Positions 60,148 to 64,000 of a stretch of 64,000 nucleotides of DNA are shown here, piece by piece. Made by a program: the position numbers and the translations under genes. The stretch is from positions 186,001 through 250,000 of the forward strand of contig CALRNL020000002.1 in assembly GCA_943369525.1 (NCBI GenBank). Direction: 5' to 3'. Positions within the stretch are counted from its first letter, which is position 1, and each line of letters begins with the position of its first letter. The notes beneath the pieces were generated by a model. It was not told the origin of the DNA. It ran no database searches and saw only the letters and a list, made by a program, of their open reading frames with translations. Source of the stretch: BAIKAL-G1 sp943369525 (GTDB lineage Bacteria > Cyanobacteriota > Cyanobacteriia > PCC-6307 > Cyanobiaceae).

Positions 60148-63100
60148 ATGCCAGAGGGCCTGGAGGGGGTGGTTCGCCCCTGGATTGAAACGTTTCAGTC
60201 ACGCACGCGGCGCGATCTGCAGGCCCGCTGGCGGGCCCCAGCCCCGGGAGGAGCCCTGGCGCCGGCGATCGAAAACCCTTGGGGCGCTAGCCATCGGCCC
60301 GATTGGTTTGCCCGCGGCCTGCTGGTCTGGCCCCGGGGCGGCCAGTGGTTGCGCTTGAGCCTGCGGCTGGAGTGTCCACCCGAATGGCGGCAGCTGCACC
60401 AGCAGGGGGGCGACCAGGGGCCCCCACCCCGGGCCCGGCTGGTGCTGCGCTGGTGGGCGGAGGAGGTGGTTCTGGCGGTTGCTGGTCAGGAAGTCCATCG
60501 CGGGGATCTGTTTGATTCCGCCTGCCGCTGGGTGCTGCCTGGGCGCTGGTGGCGGGGCGAAGCCCTCGACCTCAACCTGGCGCTGCGCAGCCCCCGCCAC
60601 GACGACGGTGCCCTGGTGGAGAGCCGGTTGGAGCTGGAGCCCACCGATCCCAGCGATCCCGGGGGGGTGCTGGCCGGCACGGCCCTGGAACTTGGGGCCC
60701 TGCGGGCGGCCAGCGGCCAGGACCCGCTGGCCGCGGCTTCGCTCCAGGCGGCCTTGGCTGGCTCCGATCCCTCGGCTCCCGGGGCGCCTGGGCGCCTGGG
60801 CGCGGCCCTGGCGGCGCTCCAGCCCCAGCAGCGGTCCGGCCAGGGTGGCTTCCACCTCCTGGGCCATGCCCACCTCGATCTGGCCTGGCTCTGGCCGGTG
60901 GCGGAGACCTGGCGGGCGGCGGAGCGCACCTTCGAATCGGTGCTCGGCCTGATGGAGTGCCACCCCCAGCTCCATTTCGGCCACTCGACACCGGCCCTAT
61001 ACGCCTGGATTGCCCAGCACCGGCCAGGCCTGTTCGCCCGCATCCGCCAGGCCATGGCCTCGGGCCGCTGGGAGCCGATCAATGGCCCCTGGGTCGAAAG
61101 CGATTGCGTCTTGATCGCCACGGCCTCGCTGCTGCGCCAGTTTCAGCTGGGGCAGGCCTACAGCCGGGCCACGTTCCCGGAATGGGAGCACCGGCTCTGC
61201 TGGCTGCCCGACAGCTTTGGCTTTGGCGCTGGCCTGCCCGCCGTGGCCCGGGCCACGGGGGTGCATTGGTTCTGCACCCACAAGTTGGCTTGGAACGCCA
61301 CGAACCCCTTCCCCCATCGCCTGTTCCGCTGGCGCAGCCGCTGCGGCACTGAGGTGCTGGCCCTGGCCACGGCGCCGATCGGCACGGGTGGCGACCCGGT
61401 GGCGATGGAGCGCTACCGGCTGGAATGGCAGGCCGCCACGGGCCTGGATCGGGCCCTCTGGCTTCCGGGCGTGGGCGACCACGGTGGCGGCCCCACCACC
61501 GAGATGCTTGAGCAGTTGGAGCTCTGGCAGGACCAGCCCCAGGCCAGGCCCCAGCGCCACGGCAGCCTGCGCCAGTACCTGGCCGAGCTGGAACCCCTGG
61601 CAGCGCAGCTGCCCGTGTGGCGCGATGAGCTCTACCTGGAGTTGCACCGGGGCTGCGCCACCAGCCGCCCGGACCAGAAGCGCCACAACCGCAGCCTGGA
61701 ACGGCTGCTGCGCGAGGCCGATATCGCCCGGGCCCTGCGGGCCAGCAGGGCTGATGCAGAGCTGCCTGAAATCGCCCCCGATTGGCGCCCCCTGCTGTTC
61801 CAGCAGTTCCACGACATCCTGCCGGGCACCTCGATTCCGGAGGTGTTTGAGCAGGCCGAACCCCAGTGGCGCGCAGCCCGGCGCGCGGCCGCCCGGAGCC
61901 GGGATCGGGACCTGATGGCCTGGCTGGGGGCCGTCCCTCGCTCCTGGAAGCCGGCTCCTGGGCCAGATCAGGGGCCCGAGCCCTGGGCCCTGGTCCAGCT
62001 CCAGCCCCTGGCGGCGGCCCCCTTGACCCTGCGCCTACCTGACGGGCAGTGGCGCCTGGCGGGCCAGCCCTTGCTGGGCCAGCCGGCCCCTGGCGGCGGC
62101 CAATGGCTGCAGGTGCCCTTGCCCGCCGGGATCGGCTATGTGCCCTTGCAACGCCAGCCCCTGCCCGTAGCCGATCGGCGCGCTGCCCAGGCCGGATCGT
62201 CTCCCGCGGCCAGGCCGGGGCCAGGCGCGGATTGGGCTGGGGCCCCCGTAGGGGCCCCAGAGGCCCCGGCGGCCATGGCTTTGGCGCTGCCAACCCAGGG
62301 GGCTCCCTTGCCCGTGCAGCACCCGGTGACCCTGGTTGCGGAGCCGGAAGCGCTGGCCGCCGATCGGGCGGCTGGGGCGGCCCTGGCGGGCGGCGAGGGG
62401 CCCGCCCCCGGGGTTCCTGCGCAAGGGGGGCGCTGGCGCCTCAGCAATGGCTTGGTCACCGCCCTGATCGGGCCCGCTGGCGTGGAGCAGCTCTGGGGGG
62501 GCGATGGCCTAGAGCAGCTGGCGGAGCCCCTGCAGTGGTGCCGCTGGGCCGACCGGGGAGAGTTTTGGGATGCCTGGGACCTGGCCGCCAACTACCGCAG
62601 CCAGCCCTTGCCCTTGCACTGGGATGGCCCCCTCGAGCTGGCCGAAACCGGACCCCTTTGCGGGCGCGTCGTCTGGCGGGGGCGTTGTGGTCGCTCGAGG
62701 CTGCGACTGGATGCGGTCCTGAGGGCGGCTAGCCCCTACCTGGAGCTCACCCTGGCGGTGGATTGGTGCCAGGTGCATGAGTTATTGCGGTTAGAGCTGC
62801 CCTTGGCCCAGCCGGCGCTGCGCCTGGCCGCCGACACCAGCGGCGGCGTGATTGAGCGGCCGGCGGCGGCCGTCACGGCCCGGGAGTGCAGCCGTTGGGA
62901 GGTGCCGGTGATCAGCTGGCTGGCGGCCGAGGCGGCCGGGTCGGGTTTGGCCGTGCTGCTGGATGGGCCCCAGGGGGCGTCCGGCACGCCGGAGCGGCTG
63001 GGGCTTTCCCTGCTGCGCTCCCCCACCTGGCCCGATCCCGGCGCCGACAACGGGCCCCAGCGCCAGCGCCTCGCCCTGATGCCCTGCGCGGGGGGCTGGC

Positions 63101-63741
63101 GCCAGGCCGGCGCGGCCGAGCAGGCCGTGCGCTTTCGGGAACCGCCCTGGCTGCGGCCCCTGGGCCCGGGCGGCGCCCCAGGGCTTCAGGTTGGTTCCGG
63201 GATGGCGGGCGAAGGGCCGCTCCAGCCCCCACCCGGGGCGATCATCGGCCTGGGCGGTCCCCACCTGCGTCTCATCGGCCTGCGCTGCTTGACGTCCGAA
63301 GATGGCAACCAGCGCAGGGAAGCCAAGCAGCCTGATGCCCTGCCGGCGAATTCAGCCCAGGCAGACCCGGCTCAGGCGGCAACAGGCCAGGCAGCAACAG
63401 GTCAGGCAGCAACAGGCCTGGAGGCGTTGGCTCCAGCCGAGCTGGCGCTAACCGTTCAGAACCTCAGCCCCCTACGCCAGGGGCTGGACCTGGGCCCCGG
63501 CTGGCAGCTGTTGGGTCGGATCGATGGCTGCGATCAGCCGCTCCTGCAGCCCCCAGGGCAACGGCTCGACCAACTCCTGGACCAAACCGTCAACCAGGGC
63601 CCTGGGCCCGGCGCTGAAGCCGCCCAAGCCCCAGGCCCTGGTGCCGAGGCCCAGGGGCCCGAAACCTGGGATCTGCTCACCGAGGCGGCGGTTGTGGGGC
63701 CTTGGCAACTGGCCAGCTATCGGATCAGGCGCCTGGCCTGA
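60148..63741 (+). CDS. Alpha-mannosidase, glycoside hydrolase family 38
   Basis: 1197 residues from ATG 60148. The GH38 catalytic domain is clear: LLGHAHLDLAWLWPVAETWR (about residue 243), YAWIAQHRPGLFARIRQAMA, NGPWVESDCVLIATASLLRQ, the nucleophile Asp in CWLPDSFGFGAGLPAVARAT and LFQQFHDILPGTSIPEV. The rest is the beta-sandwich part, interrupted by Ala/Pro/Gly-rich stretches around residues 670-760 and 1065-1180. It would trim alpha-mannosides from glycans or storage and surface polysaccharide; the role in cyanobacteria is unclear. No signal peptide is seen, so likely cytoplasmic. Confidence 0.93.
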   Translation: MPEGLEGVVRPWIETFQSRTRRDLQARWRAPAPGGALAPAIENPWGASHRPDWFARGLLVWPRGGQWLRLSLRLECPPEWRQLHQQGGDQGPPPRARLVLRWWAEEVVLAVAGQEVHRGDLFDSACRWVLPGRWWRGEALDLNLALRSPRHDDGALVESRLELEPTDPSDPGGVLAGTALELGALRAASGQDPLAAASLQAALAGSDPSAPGAPGRLGAALAALQPQQRSGQGGFHLLGHAHLDLAWLWPVAETWRAAERTFESVLGLMECHPQLHFGHSTPALYAWIAQHRPGLFARIRQAMASGRWEPINGPWVESDCVLIATASLLRQFQLGQAYSRATFPEWEHRLCWLPDSFGFGAGLPAVARATGVHWFCTHKLAWNATNPFPHRLFRWRSRCGTEVLALATAPIGTGGDPVAMERYRLEWQAATGLDRALWLPGVGDHGGGPTTEMLEQLELWQDQPQARPQRHGSLRQYLAELEPLAAQLPVWRDELYLELHRGCATSRPDQKRHNRSLERLLREADIARALRASRADAELPEIAPDWRPLLFQQFHDILPGTSIPEVFEQAEPQWRAARRAAARSRDRDLMAWLGAVPRSWKPAPGPDQGPEPWALVQLQPLAAAPLTLRLPDGQWRLAGQPLLGQPAPGGGQWLQVPLPAGIGYVPLQRQPLPVADRRAAQAGSSPAARPGPGADWAGAPVGAPEAPAAMALALPTQGAPLPVQHPVTLVAEPEALAADRAAGAALAGGEGPAPGVPAQGGRWRLSNGLVTALIGPAGVEQLWGGDGLEQLAEPLQWCRWADRGEFWDAWDLAANYRSQPLPLHWDGPLELAETGPLCGRVVWRGRCGRSRLRLDAVLRAASPYLELTLAVDWCQVHELLRLELPLAQPALRLAADTSGGVIERPAAAVTARECSRWEVPVISWLAAEAAGSGLAVLLDGPQGASGTPERLGLSLLRSPTWPDPGADNGPQRQRLALMPCAGGWRQAGAAEQAVRFREPPWLRPLGPGGAPGLQVGSGMAGEGPLQPPPGAIIGLGGPHLRLIGLRCLTSEDGNQRREAKQPDALPANSAQADPAQAATGQAATGQAATGLEALAPAELALTVQNLSPLRQGLDLGPGWQLLGRIDGCDQPLLQPPGQRLDQLLDQTVNQGPGPGAEAAQAPGPGAEAQGPETWDLLTEAAVVGPWQLASYRIRRLA
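63373..63417 (+). repeat. 15-base tandem repeat inside the mannosidase gene
   Basis: Three units of CAGGCAGCAACAGGC-type sequence (63373-63387, 63388-63402, 63403-63417), in-frame, encoding QAATG three times. Units differ by one or two bases. It lies in a non-conserved Ala/Gln-rich insertion and would expand without frameshift. Confidence 0.88.
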
Positions 63742-63809
63742 GGGCTGGGACCTGGCCAGGCCCCTAGGGCTGGGGGTTGCTTGGTGGGGCAAGAACCCCA
63801 GGGCGTCGC

Positions 63810-63953
63810 TCAATCCTCGTGCTCGTCAAAGGGATCGGTGAGTTGCTTGGAAGGCGGCCCAAAGGCCGTGTAAATGCCGAAGCCCGTCAGGGCCAGCAGC
63901 ACCGCCAGCACGGTCAGGGCCACGGAGAGGGCGGGGGAGGCGGTGCTGTCCAT
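63810..63953 (-). CDS. psbN: PsbN, photosystem II assembly protein
   Basis: 47-residue ORF read by eye: MDSTASPALSVALTVLAVLL, then ALTGFGIYTAFGPPSKQLTD and PFDEHED. This is a full match to PsbN, a single-span protein required for photosystem II assembly and repair rather than a stable subunit. In most cyanobacteria psbN lies opposite psbH, which would begin just to the right of this window's end; only 47 bases remain there. Convergent with the mannosidase gene, whose stop is 68 bases away. Confidence 0.97.
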   Translation of the reverse strand: MDSTASPALSVALTVLAVLLALTGFGIYTAFGPPSKQLTDPFDEHED

Positions 63954-64000
63954 CGGCGTGGGGGCTGGGGGTAGGGGGAGGCCGGCCGGAAGGGGCGTCG

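Overview
The window is ordinary chromosomal DNA of a unicellular cyanobacterium. Photosystem II subunits (psbE, F, L, J, K, I, N), the assembly factor Ycf48 with its rubredoxin partner, NDH-1 subunits ndhC-K-J and magnesium chelatase chlD settle the phylum. By eye the sequence is very GC-rich (about two thirds). It carries repeated GCGATCGC (HIP1) octamers, an extended 66-residue PsbJ and an orphan Nif11-type peptide. These features point to a Cyanobium / high-GC Synechococcus-like picocyanobacterium. That placement is an inference; no rRNA is present to test it.

Layout. 0-1.2 kb: nucleotide-sugar epimerase. 1.2-4.2 kb (minus): rubA-ycf48-psbEFLJ plus a small zinc-ribbon-like gene. 4.4-6.3 kb: ndhC-K-J. 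6.3-14.9 kb: YvcK-like protein, an ABC ATPase plus MCE protein (lipid-trafficking pair), chlD, folK, Nudix hydrolase, photolyase. 15-21 kb: sugar aminotransferase, lipoprotein, fabI, hisB, carotenoid oxygenase, YciI-like protein, Nif11 peptide. 21-27.3 kb: rdgB, phosphohexomutase, RecB-like nuclease, ygfZ, pyrE. 27.3-34 kb: tRNA-Met, CNNM/CBS protein, Gfo/Idh oxidoreductase, giant GH15/phosphorylase-kinase-like protein, WecG-type glycosyltransferase. 34-39.7 kb: psbK with tgt, cobS, a soluble histidine kinase, a DUF3155 gene, an esterase. 39.8-47 kb: purH, DUF4079, DUF1997, ispH, a PII protein with amt behind an NtcA-type box, sfsA. 47-56.5 kb: murJ, small conserved genes, tRNA-Arg with a textbook terminator, glyA, WecA-like transferase, cinA, leuC, leuD. 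56.5-64 kb: an LptD-like DUF3769 protein, psbI, a GH38 alpha-mannosidase, psbN.

The genes serve photosynthesis and its assembly, chlorophyll, isoprenoid and carotenoid metabolism, nitrogen sensing and uptake, amino acid, purine, pyrimidine and folate synthesis, and envelope polysaccharide, peptidoglycan and outer-membrane construction. I see no phage, transposon, CRISPR array, toxin-antitoxin module or defence island, and no convincing new multi-gene system. The most noteworthy details are a PII protein lacking both classical T-loop modification residues (Asn49, Phe51), a terminator-shaped hairpin inside the coding sequence after psbJ, a coreless Nif11 peptide, and a recurring pattern of Ala/Gly/Pro-rich insertions in otherwise conserved enzymes, including two in-frame tandem repeats. 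Four short photosystem genes (psbL, psbF, psbI, psbN) and the Nif11 peptide were read directly from the bases.
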